Shown here: piece after piece, positions 1 through 8,521 of the stretch | Position numbering within the stretch: the stretch's first letter is position 1 | Layout: each line of letters starts with the position of its first letter | NCBI GenBank assembly: GCA_964551195.1 | Contig: CAZKBI010000004.1 | Location: 1 to 64,000 of the forward strand | Origin: CAYZPB01 sp964551195 | GTDB taxonomy: Bacteria; Bacillota; Bacilli; Tepidibacillales; Tepidibacillaceae | Direction: 5' to 3' | Length of the DNA: 64,000 nt | Notes under the pieces: model-generated | Seen by the model: the letters and a program-made list of their open reading frames with translations, nothing else | Databases searched by the model: none | Told to the model about the DNA's origin: nothing | Made by a program: the position numbers and the translations under genes

Positions 1-65
1 GCTGCTGGTGCAAAAATGAAGGCTGCAAGAACTACTACTAAAAGAACGCTAATAATTTTCTTCAT
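1..65 (-). CDS. N-terminus of a secreted or lipoprotein precursor (partial)
   Basis: An ATG at 65-63 follows a strong GGAGGG ribosome binding site (71-77). The 21 visible residues start MKKIISVLLVVVLAAFIFAP, a typical signal peptide with two lysines and a long hydrophobic core. The rest of the gene lies outside the window, so the product cannot be named. A promoter at 158-186 is the likely source of its transcript. Confidence that this is a real gene start is good; the function is unknown. Confidence 0.7.
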   Translation of the reverse strand, partial: MKKIISVLLVVVLAAFIFAPA

Positions 66-157
66 TTGTACCCTCCTTTCAACAGTAATCTATTTATCCG
101 TCTCTCTAACTCCGAACGCTTCTAGAAAATCATATATTTGTATGTATCTTAATTGAA

Positions 158-186
158 AGTTTACAACTTTTCAAGTATATTGTCAA
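158..186 (-). promoter_or_regulatory. Sigma-A promoter for the secreted protein gene
   Basis: On the minus strand TTGACA (186-181) is followed after 17 bases by TAAACT (163-158). It sits about 95 bases upstream of the ATG at 65 and just downstream of the glpK stop, so it should drive the gene cut by the window edge. Confidence 0.55.
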
Positions 187-218
187 TCAATTTTAGCCAT
201 ACCGCATGACTTTACTAG

Positions 219-1721
219 TCATTTGAGTTGCGCCCAGTATATCGTGCTAGAAACTGCTCTCTTCCAACCACGATAAAGTTTATCTCTTTGCTCAGGATTC
301 ATTCCCGGCTGAAAAATGCGCTCCACTTCTATGTTATTAGTAATTATATCGCGATCCTGCCAGAAGCCTACAGCCAACCCCGCTAGGTAAGCCGCACCAA
401 GTGCCGTGCTCTCGTGTACTTTTGTCCGTTCAACAGGAACATCGAGGATATCCGCTTGAAATTGCATCAGGAAGTTATTGTCTACCGCTCCACCATCAAC
501 GCGCAGATCATTAAGTTTAATCTGTGAATCAGCTTCCATAGAATTTACAATATCCTTAATCTGATAGGCAATCGATTCTAGAGTTGCACGCGTTAGATGT
601 GCAGCAGTTGTGCCTCGAGTAATCCCGTAAACTGCCCCCTTTGCATCCATTTCCCAATACGGGGCTCCTAAGCCAGTGAAAGCTGGAACTACATAAAGTC
701 CTTCACTGCTATCGACGCTGGTTGCAACTTGCTCAGACTCCGCCGAGCTTTTGATAACTGTCAAGCCCTGCAACCATTTGACAGCAGCACCCGTAATAAA
801 AACACTCCCCTCAAGCGCATAAGTTATCTCATCGCCTATTCCCCAGGCAATCGTCGTTACAAGATTATGCTCCGAAAGAATTGGTCGATCACCAATATTC
901 ATCAGCATAAAACTACCTGTTCCGTATGTGTTTTTCGCCATTCCTTTAGTAAAACATCCTTGGCCAAAAAGTGCAGCCTGCTGATCGCCCGCAATTCCTG
1001 CGATTGGAATCGGGTTCCCCTTAAAAAGTTTCTCGTTAGTGTGTCCGTAAAGTTCGGAACAAGAACGGACTTCTGGCAGCATCTGCCTCGGAACCTCAAA
1101 TAATTCAAGTAACTCCTCATCCCATTCCAAAGTATTAATATTATAAAGAAGTGTTCTTGAAGCATTTGTGTAATCAGTCAGATGTTGCTTTCCACCTGTT
1201 AGCTTCCAGACTAACCAGCTATCAATCGTTCCAAATAGTAGGTCACCGCGTTCCGCATCTTCACGTGCACCTGGCACCTTGTCGAGTAACCATTTAATCT
1301 TTGTTGCTGAAAAATAGGAGTCAATCAGTAAACCTGTTTTTTCGCGGACATTTTTGTTATGTCCCCCAGTTATGTATTTCTCACAGATATCGCTCGTCTG
1401 TCGTGACTGCCAGACAATCGCATTGTAAATTGGCTTACCAGTTAGGCGATTCCAAACAAGGGTTGTTTCACGTTGATTAGTAATACCGATCGCTGCGATA
1501 TCCTTCTCAATGCCAGGATGCTCAGCAAGAAGTTGCTCAAGTACAGCGACAACTGACTCCCAAATTTCTTCTGCATCATGTTCAACCCAGCCGGGCTGCG
1601 GGAAATACTGCGTAAATTCACGCTGAGCTACAGCATAGACACTCGCTCCCCGATCGAAAAGAATAGCGCGCGAGCTAGTTGTCCCTTGATCAATTGAGAG
1701 AATATATTTTTTGTTAGTCAA
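219..1721 (-). CDS. glpK: Glycerol kinase
   Basis: Phosphorylates glycerol to sn-glycerol 3-phosphate with ATP in the cytoplasm. The 500-residue length is normal for the FGGY family. Seen: the N-terminal phosphate loop region SIDQGTTSSRAI, the GDQQAALFGQ segment, and the C-terminal RVDGGAVDNNFLMQFQADIL nucleotide-binding region. The start is a TTG at 1721 preceded by AGGAGG (1729-1734); no ATG is better placed. No glpF or glpD lies beside it. A promoter with a CcpA-like site lies directly upstream (1752-1780), which fits catabolite control of glycerol use. In Enterococcus this enzyme is also activated by HPr phosphorylation of a histidine; I did not establish that here. Confidence 0.95.
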   Translation of the reverse strand: MTNKKYILSIDQGTTSSRAILFDRGASVYAVAQREFTQYFPQPGWVEHDAEEIWESVVAVLEQLLAEHPGIEKDIAAIGITNQRETTLVWNRLTGKPIYNAIVWQSRQTSDICEKYITGGHNKNVREKTGLLIDSYFSATKIKWLLDKVPGAREDAERGDLLFGTIDSWLVWKLTGGKQHLTDYTNASRTLLYNINTLEWDEELLELFEVPRQMLPEVRSCSELYGHTNEKLFKGNPIPIAGIAGDQQAALFGQGCFTKGMAKNTYGTGSFMLMNIGDRPILSEHNLVTTIAWGIGDEITYALEGSVFITGAAVKWLQGLTVIKSSAESEQVATSVDSSEGLYVVPAFTGLGAPYWEMDAKGAVYGITRGTTAAHLTRATLESIAYQIKDIVNSMEADSQIKLNDLRVDGGAVDNNFLMQFQADILDVPVERTKVHESTALGAAYLAGLAVGFWQDRDIITNNIEVERIFQPGMNPEQRDKLYRGWKRAVSSTIYWAQLK

Positions 1722-1751
1722 GTTATTGCCTCCTAATTGAACCTCTATGAA

Positions 1752-1780
1752 ATTTTATCAGCATTTAAAGCGCTTTGCAA
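1752..1780 (-). promoter_or_regulatory. glpK promoter with embedded cre-like site
   Basis: TTGCAA (1780-1775), a 17-base spacer and TAAAAT (1757-1752) form a sigma-A promoter that abuts the stop codon of the upstream radical SAM gene. The palindrome AAAGCGCTTT at 1767-1776 matches the core of the CcpA catabolite-responsive element, though the flanking bases do not match. It overlaps the -35 and spacer, where a repressor would block polymerase. Confidence 0.55.
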
Positions 1781-3565
1781 TTACTTAATGCGAACATAAT
1801 AAGCTTTGCTTTTATCAACAAAATCAAAATAGATAAGGTGCAAGAGCGATTGTTTGCGCACTTCTCCGCTTTTTAAATAATGCGGCAAGTCATATTTCAA
1901 CTGATCGATCATTATGTGCTTCTCCATCTCTTGTTTAGTTAACTTCAAATTCGCGAAACTAGAGCTCGACGGGTCTATTTGCTGATCGATTTCAACCTTT
2001 TCAGCTAGTTCCGGATGTGCTACCAGCTCTTCTAATCTTGCTGATTGCATTTTTCTGTCAAAAATATAAGGCCACCAGACGCGGCGTGGTTTGTGCTTGA
2101 AGTGCGTAAAGAATTCGTATTTCATCAGGTCGTAGATGAACTCAATCTTCACCAAATCTTCCTGTTCGAGAAATTGATAGAGGCGGCCAAAAAGCTCCTC
2201 CAACTGGTAACCGATTAGACTCCAGCCCTGCTCCTCCCAATATTGACCGAGTTTGAGAAACAAATCAAAGGATGATAAATAAACTTCTCTTGTTAAATAT
2301 GTAATCGTCTGTCGCAGATAACTAGTATTCCAATAGCGATTTAGCATCTGCTCGACTAGTTTGATTGCTGCGATATCGTTTTCTGAAAGCACCTTATTAC
2401 TCAACACCTCATAAGGCGGTTTTGCATCGTAGACGTAGTCATAAACATGCTGGTCGTGCCAGATTGCTGTTCCGCGAAGCATTTTGAGAAATCCAAGCTG
2501 TAACTCTGAAGCACCTAAAGCAAATACCTGGTCGAAGCTATTGCGAAAAGAAGAGAGATCTTCTTCCGGCAAACCAGCAATCAGATCAAGATGCAGCTCG
2601 ATGTTGCCTTTCTCTTGTAAACGGACGATAGTCTCACTTAGCCGCTGCCAATCTTGTTGTCGGTTAATCAATCGATTGGTCAAATCATTAGTCGATTGCA
2701 CACCAATTTCGAAGCGAAAAAGTCCAGACGGAACACATTCAACTAGATAATCAATTAATTTATTCGATAGTAAATCGGCTGTTATTTCAAATTGAAAAAC
2801 AGTCTGCGAATTATGTTGCTGATAATAATTAACGAGAAAATCAAAAATTTCTATAGCAAAATCCTGTTTGATATTAAATGTTCGATCGACAAATTTAATT
2901 AGCTTAATATCGGCTGCAAGTAAGCGTGTGAGTTCAGCTTTTACTCGCTTGATGCTGAAGAAACGAACTCTACTATCAAGCGAGGAAAGGCAATAACTAC
3001 AAGAGAAAGGACAACCTCTGCTCGCTTCAAAATAGACGACACGATTTCTAAGTTTACTTAGATCTTCATGCTGATAGGGTGATGGTATTGAGTCAAGTTC
3101 AAGCAGCTCCTGTGGTTGCGCGATTACAATGCCCTCGTTCATTCGAAAGGCGATTCCCTTTAAATCCTCTAAATTTCGGCTTCCGTGCAGATAATCTAAA
3201 AGTTCCTTCAGCGAGCGTTCACCTTCACCATAGACAATATAATCAATAGCTGGTTCACGTTCCAACCAGTAGGATAATTCATAGGATACCTCAGGGCCGC
3301 CGAGAATAATTGTTAATTCCGGAAGCTTGAGGCTGAGCATCCTGATTAGTTCTAATGTCTGTTCAATATTCCAAATATAGCAAGAGAAAGCAACTACTTC
3401 AGGCTTCTTTTCGCAAATTTCATAAGTTAGCTCTTCTAGTGGTTGATTAATTGAATACTCAATGAGCTCAACCTGGTGCTCGGGCAATGCATAAGCTCTT
3501 AAGTAGCGTAGCGCCAGAGAAGTATGAATATATTTAGCATTTAAGGTTATTAATAGTGTCTTCAT
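1781..3565 (-). CDS. B12-binding-domain radical SAM protein (DUF4080 type)
   Basis: The 594-residue protein has an N-terminal Rossmann-like B12-binding-type domain (about 1-130; GGPEVSYE segment, no DxHxxG cobalamin motif seen). A radical SAM core follows, with the 4Fe-4S cysteines in GCPFSCSYC (Cx3Cx2C) near residue 185. The long C-terminal part resembles the DUF4080 domain. Family members cleave S-adenosylmethionine to start radical chemistry, but this subfamily has no substrate known to me. The start is ATG 3565 with GAGGAAG upstream. It lies just after the rplT terminator and ends against the glpK promoter, so it may be a one-gene unit. Confidence 0.8.
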   Translation of the reverse strand: MKTLLITLNAKYIHTSLALRYLRAYALPEHQVELIEYSINQPLEELTYEICEKKPEVVAFSCYIWNIEQTLELIRMLSLKLPELTIILGGPEVSYELSYWLEREPAIDYIVYGEGERSLKELLDYLHGSRNLEDLKGIAFRMNEGIVIAQPQELLELDSIPSPYQHEDLSKLRNRVVYFEASRGCPFSCSYCLSSLDSRVRFFSIKRVKAELTRLLAADIKLIKFVDRTFNIKQDFAIEIFDFLVNYYQQHNSQTVFQFEITADLLSNKLIDYLVECVPSGLFRFEIGVQSTNDLTNRLINRQQDWQRLSETIVRLQEKGNIELHLDLIAGLPEEDLSSFRNSFDQVFALGASELQLGFLKMLRGTAIWHDQHVYDYVYDAKPPYEVLSNKVLSENDIAAIKLVEQMLNRYWNTSYLRQTITYLTREVYLSSFDLFLKLGQYWEEQGWSLIGYQLEELFGRLYQFLEQEDLVKIEFIYDLMKYEFFTHFKHKPRRVWWPYIFDRKMQSARLEELVAHPELAEKVEIDQQIDPSSSSFANLKLTKQEMEKHIMIDQLKYDLPHYLKSGEVRKQSLLHLIYFDFVDKSKAYYVRIK

Positions 3566-3590
3566 CGGCTCTTCCTCATCATAATTATAA

Positions 3591-3618
3591 AAGAATAAGC
3601 ACCTTATCAGGTGCTTAT
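3591..3618 (-). terminator. Terminator of the infC-rpmI-rplT operon
   Basis: A perfect 10-base stem (3595-3604 with 3609-3618, loop TATC) is followed on the minus strand by TCTTTT. It lies 45 bases after the rplT stop. Confidence 0.75.
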
Positions 3619-3663
3619 CATAAATGTATCATAATCTATTATATTTAACTGCTCAATAAAATA

Positions 3664-4146
3664 TTATTCAGTTTTCTCTTTCGGCTCTGCCTTAGCTTTC
3701 GGNNNNNNNNNNNNNNNNNNNNNNNNNNNNNNNNNNNNNNNNNNNNNNNNNNNNNNNNNNNNNNNNNNNNNNNNNNNNNNNNNNNNNNNNNNNNNNNNNN
3801 NNCCCTTAGCAATTACTACTAGTTCAGCAAAAGTTTGTGGATCGCTAATCGCAAGGTCAGAAAGCATTTTGCGGTTAATATCTACTCCTTGAACTTTCAG
3901 ACCATGGATAAACATGCTATATGAAAGACCGTGTTGTCTAGCACCCGCATTAATTCTTGAAATCCACAGTTTGCGGAAATCACGTTTGCGGACGCGACGA
4001 TCACGATACGCATACATGTATGATTTCATTACCTGTGTTTTAGCGGTTCTATATAAGCGGTGCTTCGAACCAACATAGCCCTTAGCTAGCTTTAATGTTT
4101 TTTTATGACGGCGACGACTTGTGTAGCCACCCTTTACTCTTGCCAT
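3664..4146 (-). CDS. rplT: Ribosomal protein bL20 with C-terminal tail broken by an assembly gap
   Basis: bL20 is an early assembly protein of the 50S subunit and, in Bacilli, the translational or attenuation repressor of its own operon. Residues 1-114 match the full bL20 core (MARVKGG start, RKLWISRINAGAR segment) and reach nearly the usual family end of about 117-119 residues. After the core comes a run of exactly 100 N (3703-3802), then in-frame sequence for PKAKAEPKEKTE and a stop. The 100 N is a standard scaffold placeholder, so true length and frame across it are unknown. The visible tail is rich in Lys, Ala, Glu and Pro, which suggests a low-complexity repeat that defeated assembly. 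Start ATG 4146, with GGAGGG upstream. Confidence 0.95.
   Translation of the reverse strand: MARVKGGYTSRRRHKKTLKLAKGYVGSKHRLYRTAKTQVMKSYMYAYRDRRVRKRDFRKLWISRINAGARQHGLSYSMFIHGLKVQGVDINRKMLSDLAISDPQTFAELVVIAKXXXXXXXXXXXXXXXXXXXXXXXXXXXXXXXXXXPKAKAEPKEKTE
3703..3802. other. Assembly gap of 100 N
   Basis: One run of exactly 100 undetermined bases inside the 3' part of rplT. It marks a contig join of unknown size, and all distances across it are arbitrary. Confidence 0.99.
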
Positions 4147-4178
4147 AATATTTCCCTCCTAATTAGATGCACTATCCT

Positions 4179-4376
4179 CTAGAGATATGTAATCATCTGC
4201 TCGATTCTTTTTTGATCGCCAGAGCTTACATAGCCACCCTTGCGTGCTTTTCGTTTTTGTTTCTGACTTTTATTGCTAAGAAGATGGCTTCTGTAAGCAC
4301 TACCTCTTTTAATTTTGCCTGTGGCAGTCTTTTTAAATCTTTTAGCTGACCCTTTATGTGTTTTCATTTTAGGCAT
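4179..4376 (-). CDS. rpmI: Ribosomal protein bL35
   Basis: The 65-residue basic protein MPKMKTHKGSAKRFKKTATG is a clear bL35 of the 50S subunit. It sits between infC and rplT in the conserved translation operon, 32 bases before rplT and 25 bases after infC. The ATG at 4376 has an AGGAGGA site upstream. Confidence 0.97.
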   Translation of the reverse strand: MPKMKTHKGSAKRFKKTATGKIKRGSAYRSHLLSNKSQKQKRKARKGGYVSSGDQKRIEQMITYL

Positions 4377-4401
4377 TTATATGTCCTCCTCCAAAATCAA
4401 T

Positions 4402-4914
4402 TTATTTAGGCGCAACAATCATAATCATGCTTCTACCTTCAAGTCTAGGTCTTGATTCAACTATCCCTATTTCAGCTATCTCTTCTTCCACACGCTTCAA
4501 TAAATTCATGCCAATGTCCTGGTGTGTAATTTGACGCCCTCTGAATCTTACGGCAAATTTCACCTTGTCACCGGCTTTAAGAAATTTCTGCGCATTTCTA
4601 AGTTTGGTCTGTAGGTCATGTTCATCAATCGTTGGACTAAACCTGATTTCTTTGGTACTTATGATTTTCTGATTCTTACGTGCTTCTTTCTCTTTCTTCG
4701 TTTGCTCATATTTGAACTTACCGTAGTTCATAATACGACATACTGGTGGTTTTGCTTGTGGTGCAATATTGACTAGGTCTAAATCCTGATCCTCTGCAAG
4801 CTTTAAAGCTTCCTTAATCGGCATAATCCCAATCTGTTCACCGTCTGGTCCTATTACACGAACCTCACGAGCACGAATTTGCTCGTTAATATAATTCTCT
4901 TTGCTAATTGTCAT
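4402..4914 (-). CDS. infC: Translation initiation factor IF-3
   Basis: IF-3 binds the 30S subunit, prevents subunit joining and checks the start codon and initiator tRNA. The 170 residues are normal length. The N-terminal domain starts with INEQIRAREVRVIGPDGEQ and the C-terminal domain contains KEIRFSPTIDEHD and KFLKAGDKVKF. The start here is ATG (4914) behind GGGGGTGA, unlike the AUU start of enterobacteria. It heads infC-rpmI-rplT and is preceded by an attenuator-like hairpin and a promoter. Confidence 0.97.
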   Translation of the reverse strand: MTISKENYINEQIRAREVRVIGPDGEQIGIMPIKEALKLAEDQDLDLVNIAPQAKPPVCRIMNYGKFKYEQTKKEKEARKNQKIISTKEIRFSPTIDEHDLQTKLRNAQKFLKAGDKVKFAVRFRGRQITHQDIGMNLLKRVEEEIAEIGIVESRPRLEGRSMIMIVAPK

Positions 4915-4917
4915 TCA

Positions 4918-5065
4918 CCCCCGAATTAATTCCTAGTAAAATAAAAAAGTGTGGACATATTACGCCCACACTCAATAATCAAAAGTTATATTAACCCAAC
5001 GCCAGTAGCAGATAAGGTGAGAAGCGGGCGCTTCTGCTTTATTCAATATTTTATTTCACTTATGA
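4918..5065 (-). promoter_or_regulatory. infC leader with attenuator hairpin (candidate L20/IF3 leader)
   Basis: The roughly 145-base leader between the promoter and infC carries a GC-rich segment reading GCGCCCGCTTCTCACC on the minus strand. Nearer the gene is an intrinsic terminator, stem 4948-4954 with 4966-4972 followed by TTTTTT, placed just before the infC ribosome binding site. Known family: in Bacilli L20 binds the infC leader and promotes premature termination. Assignment to that family is by position and architecture; I could not fold or search it. Confidence 0.65.
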
Positions 5066-5094
5066 AGTTTAACACGATAAATGTTAACTGTCAA
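5066..5094 (-). promoter_or_regulatory. infC operon promoter
   Basis: On the minus strand TTGACA (5094-5089), 17 bases, TAAACT (5071-5066). It lies only eight bases beyond the thrS stop codon, so infC-rpmI-rplT can be transcribed apart from thrS. Confidence 0.65.
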
Positions 5095-5101
5095 ACAAAA
5101 G

Positions 5102-7006
5102 TCACGATTTTGTTGCGATTTCTTGCAAGATATTCGTGATCAACTCTTTAGCTGGCTGTGTCCCTACATCACCCTGTTCCCTTTTGCGCACGGATATCAC
5201 ACGATCGTCTAATTCCTTATCACCTAGTACCAGCATATATGGTATCTTCTTTAGTTGCGCCTCGCGAATGCGATAACCGATCTTCTCATTACGATCGTCT
5301 AATTCGACACGGATACCGGCTCCTTGCATCTGTTTAAATAACTCCTTGGCATACCCATTGTGTGGCTCAGCAATCGGTAGAATTACAGCCTGAACTGGCG
5401 CTAACCAAGTCGGAAAGGCACCAGCGTAATGTTCAATTAATAATGCCATAAAACGTTCCAAAGAACCATATACAACGCGGTGTATAACTACCGGTGTATG
5501 ACGCGAGTTGTCCTCGCCTATATAAGATAGGTCGAACTTTTCCGGCATTTGGAAATCAAGCTGAACCGTCCCCGCTTGCCAAGTGCGGCGTAGTGTATCG
5601 GACACATGGAAATCAATTTTAGGACCATAAAATGCGCCATCACCCTCATTAATTATATACTTAATTTTTTTGGTATCCAGGACATTCTTCAGTGCAGCAG
5701 TTGCCCGCTCCCAGAGCTCTTCTGAACCCATCGATTTTGCCGGACGAGTAGAAAGTTCAACATGATAAGTGAAACCAAATATTTTATAGAATTTATCGAT
5801 TAAATCGATTACACCAGTTACCTCGCTCTCAATCTGGTCCGGACGACAAAAAATATGCGCATCATCCTGAGTAAAACTGCGTACCCGCAAGAGTCCGCTT
5901 AAGGCACCAGACATCTCGTGCCTGTGCACTAAGCCAAGCTCACCGTAGCGTATCGGTAAATCACGATAGCTATGCAGCTTAGTCTTGTAGGCTAACATGG
6001 AACCCGGACAGTTCATCGGTTTAATTGCGAATTCCGTATTATCAATTCTTGTAAAGTACATATTCTCATGATAATGCTCCCAGTGCCCTGACTGCTCCCA
6101 AAGCCGACGGTTTAGCATAATCGGTGTCTTAATTTCTTGGTAGCCTGCCTTCTGATGCTCATCACGCCATAGGTTTTCTAACTCGTTACGAATCACCATC
6201 CCATTGGGATGATAAAAAGGCATGCCCGGAGCCTCTTCCGAGAAAGAAAATAAATCTAGTTCCTTGCCAAGTTTGCGATGATCACGTTTCTTCGCTTCCT
6301 CAAGAAAGTCCAAATACTCTTTTAACTCTGATTCCTTAAAGAAAGATGTTCCATAGATTCTTTGGAGCATTGGCCGATCAGAATCGCCACGCCAATAAGC
6401 ACCTGCAACACTTAATAATTTAAAGGCCTTAACTCCACTTGTTGACGGTAGATGCGGTCCACGGCAGAGGTCTACAAAATCACCCTGTCCATAAATCGAA
6501 ATTTCAGCGTCCTCTGGTAGCTCCTTAATCAATTCTACTTTATAGCTCTCATCAGCATCTTCAAAAAGTTCTAGCGCCTCCTCGCGTGAAAGCACGCGCC
6601 TTTTGACTGGAACATTTTCATTTATAATCTTTTTCATCTCTTTTTCAATTTTCGTTAGATCCTCCGGCGTGAAAGATTCCGGATAGTCAATATCGTAATA
6701 GAAACCATCATCAATTGTTGGACCAATGCCAAACTTCGCCTCCGGATAAAGACGCGAAACTGCATGAGCCAATAAATGCGCAGAGCTATGACGATAAATA
6801 TCAAGTGCTTCCGGACTATCACTGGTGATAATCTCAAGTGCAGCGTCGTCAGTAATCGGCGTATAAATGTCAATTAAATGGTCGTCGATTTTACCAGCTA
6901 ATGCCCGTCTTCTTAACCCGGGACTGATTGAACCAGCGATCTCCTCAGTAGTAATTCCTTTGGCAAACTCCTTAATATCTCCATTCGGAAAAGTTATTTT
7001 AATCAT
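5102..7006 (-). CDS. thrS: Threonine-tRNA ligase
   Basis: Charges tRNA-Thr with threonine. The 634 residues run in family order: TGS domain (1-60, MIKITFPNGDIKEFAKG), editing domain with HSSAHLLAHAV, class II catalytic core (motif 2 region GELGLVHRHEMSGALSGLLR, motif 3 VYGSLERFMALLIEHY) and anticodon-binding domain. The start is ATG 7006 after GGGGGAGAAAG. The frame stays open 32 codons further upstream, but that stretch is T-box leader RNA and not protein. Expression should respond to uncharged tRNA-Thr through the T-box at 7022-7292. Confidence 0.97.
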   Translation of the reverse strand: MIKITFPNGDIKEFAKGITTEEIAGSISPGLRRRALAGKIDDHLIDIYTPITDDAALEIITSDSPEALDIYRHSSAHLLAHAVSRLYPEAKFGIGPTIDDGFYYDIDYPESFTPEDLTKIEKEMKKIINENVPVKRRVLSREEALELFEDADESYKVELIKELPEDAEISIYGQGDFVDLCRGPHLPSTSGVKAFKLLSVAGAYWRGDSDRPMLQRIYGTSFFKESELKEYLDFLEEAKKRDHRKLGKELDLFSFSEEAPGMPFYHPNGMVIRNELENLWRDEHQKAGYQEIKTPIMLNRRLWEQSGHWEHYHENMYFTRIDNTEFAIKPMNCPGSMLAYKTKLHSYRDLPIRYGELGLVHRHEMSGALSGLLRVRSFTQDDAHIFCRPDQIESEVTGVIDLIDKFYKIFGFTYHVELSTRPAKSMGSEELWERATAALKNVLDTKKIKYIINEGDGAFYGPKIDFHVSDTLRRTWQAGTVQLDFQMPEKFDLSYIGEDNSRHTPVVIHRVVYGSLERFMALLIEHYAGAFPTWLAPVQAVILPIAEPHNGYAKELFKQMQGAGIRVELDDRNEKIGYRIREAQLKKIPYMLVLGDKELDDRVISVRKREQGDVGTQPAKELITNILQEIATKS

Positions 7007-7021
7007 TTTATTCTTTCTCCC

Positions 7022-7292
7022 CCTTAGCTTATTAAAAAACAAAAAACATGCATCAAATCCCCCATGGGACGATTGCATGTCGTGGTTCCACCCAAATTCC
7101 ACCTATTGCTAGGCACTCATTGATGATGATAACGGTTACTAACCGGTAGTTGCTACTTCACTTCACAACAACTGCTCCTCGGTGGTAAGTAATCAGGCCC
7201 AGCTAAGAATCTTTCAGCTACTGATTCTCTCTCTTTTGCTAGCGTTTGTTACCCATGTCCTACTCATCGCATTTATTAACTCTCTATTTGTA
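7022..7292 (-). promoter_or_regulatory. T-box riboswitch of thrS
   Basis: The leader carries the T-box sequence GGGTGGAACCACG (7093-7081). It is followed by a terminator whose arms are 7046-7052 and 7074-7080, then a T-rich run. An AGAGAG element and a long stem I lie upstream. A likely specifier is ACC (Thr) within TTACCACCGAGG, although two ACC triplets are adjacent and I cannot choose between them. Uncharged tRNA-Thr pairing should favour antitermination. Confidence 0.9.
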
Positions 7293-7295
7293 ATA

Positions 7296-7324
7296 ATTAT
7301 AAGGTTGCATCTTTAATTAGTCAA
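7296..7324 (-). promoter_or_regulatory. thrS promoter
   Basis: TTGACT (7324-7319), a 17-base spacer and a perfect TATAAT (7301-7296). It overlaps the last bases before the mqnC stop at 7326. Confidence 0.75.
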
Positions 7325-7325
7325 G

Positions 7326-8444
7326 TTACATTACGAAATCCTGATCCACCTGTTCACCTTCAGCAAAAATACGCAGAATTTCATAGCGCGTATTCCTTTG
7401 CGCCGGTATAAAACCTGCTAAACGAATTTGCTCCAACACTTGATTAGTATTCACCTTAAACTCTGTGCCAGCTGCGGCTACAACATTCTCTTCCATCATG
7501 GTACTACCGAAATCATTACAACCGTAGTGAAGCGATTGACGTCCAACCTCAGCCCCCATGGTTACCCAGGAAGATTGGATATTTGGAATATTATCAAGGA
7601 ATAACCGACTAATTGCTACCAGACGTAAATACTCTTCTGGCGTAACCTTTGAGTAAGCCTTCTTAGAAGCTAACTCCGTATTGTCAGGCTGGAATGTCCA
7701 AGGGATAAAGGCAAGAAAACCAGCTGTTTCATCCTGTGTTGTGCGTAAACGAGCTAAATGAAGAATTCTTTCATAGAGCGTTTCACCCAGACCGATTACC
7801 ATCGTTCCGGTCGTACTTAAACCTAAGCTAATAGCAGTCTTCATAACATGCATCCATGTCTCCCAGGAGCCTTTCTTAAGACTAATTTCTAATCTAATCC
7901 GGTCATCAAGGATCTCCGCACCAGCGCCAGGCAATGAATCTAATCCAGCCTCATTGAGCTGACTAATTACCGATTCAAGTGGCTCTTTAGATTTCTCAAC
8001 CATTTTCAGAATTTCTGCAGTTGAAAAGCTATGAATATGAACCCCGGGATAGTTTTCCTTAATTGTGCGCAGAAGTTTCAAATAGTAGCTTAGCGGTAAT
8101 CCTGGATGCGTGCCACCTTGCATCAGAATCTCAGTTCCACCAACATCAACTAGCTCCTGCACCTTTTCCAAAATAGCCGGCGTCGAAAGCACATAGCCAC
8201 CCACCTCGCCCGGCTTCTTATGAAAAGCACAGAAACTACAGCCCGTATCGCAGACATTAGAATAGTTTATATTTCGTCCAATCACAAAAGTCACCAGCGG
8301 TCCCGGATGTAACTCTTGCCTAATCTGATGTGCAACCTCACCTAATCGCTCAAGTGGCGCCTGCTCGTAAAGAAATAAGCCCTCTTCTTCAGAAAGCCGT
8401 TCTCCCTCAATTCTCTTCTGCAAAAGTTCTTCTACTCTTTCCAT
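7326..8444 (-). CDS. mqnC: Radical SAM enzyme of the futalosine pathway, MqnC-like
   Basis: The 372-residue protein belongs to the MqnC/MqnE/CofH radical SAM group. The cluster cysteines lie in NVCDTGCSFCAF (Cx3Cx2C) near residue 65. The segments MQGGTHPGLP and AFIPWTFQPDNTEL favour MqnC (dehypoxanthine futalosine cyclase) over MqnE, whose equivalent usually reads IPLAFHP. MqnC closes the spiro ring of cyclic dehypoxanthine futalosine on the way to menaquinone. No other mqn gene is in the window, so pathway membership rests on family resemblance. The start is ATG 8444 behind GGAGAGAAAT. MqnE or a CofH-like enzyme is the main alternative. Confidence 0.75.
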   Translation of the reverse strand: MERVEELLQKRIEGERLSEEEGLFLYEQAPLERLGEVAHQIRQELHPGPLVTFVIGRNINYSNVCDTGCSFCAFHKKPGEVGGYVLSTPAILEKVQELVDVGGTEILMQGGTHPGLPLSYYLKLLRTIKENYPGVHIHSFSTAEILKMVEKSKEPLESVISQLNEAGLDSLPGAGAEILDDRIRLEISLKKGSWETWMHVMKTAISLGLSTTGTMVIGLGETLYERILHLARLRTTQDETAGFLAFIPWTFQPDNTELASKKAYSKVTPEEYLRLVAISRLFLDNIPNIQSSWVTMGAEVGRQSLHYGCNDFGSTMMEENVVAAAGTEFKVNTNQVLEQIRLAGFIPAQRNTRYEILRIFAEGEQVDQDFVM

Positions 8445-8521
8445 ATTTCTCTCCTAAACCGATATTTTACACGTCTAACTTGTTCAAGCATCCAGCTTGT
8501 TCCTGCGCTTAGCTCAAGCGC

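Noticed and set aside
196..218. Terminator after glpK
   Set aside because: A six-base stem (ATGACT/AGTCAT) exists but no T-run follows it on the minus strand.
5102..7102. A longer ThrRS start at 7102
   Set aside because: The extra 32 codons lie in the T-box terminator and antiterminator; ATG 7006 has the ribosome binding site and the family N-terminus.
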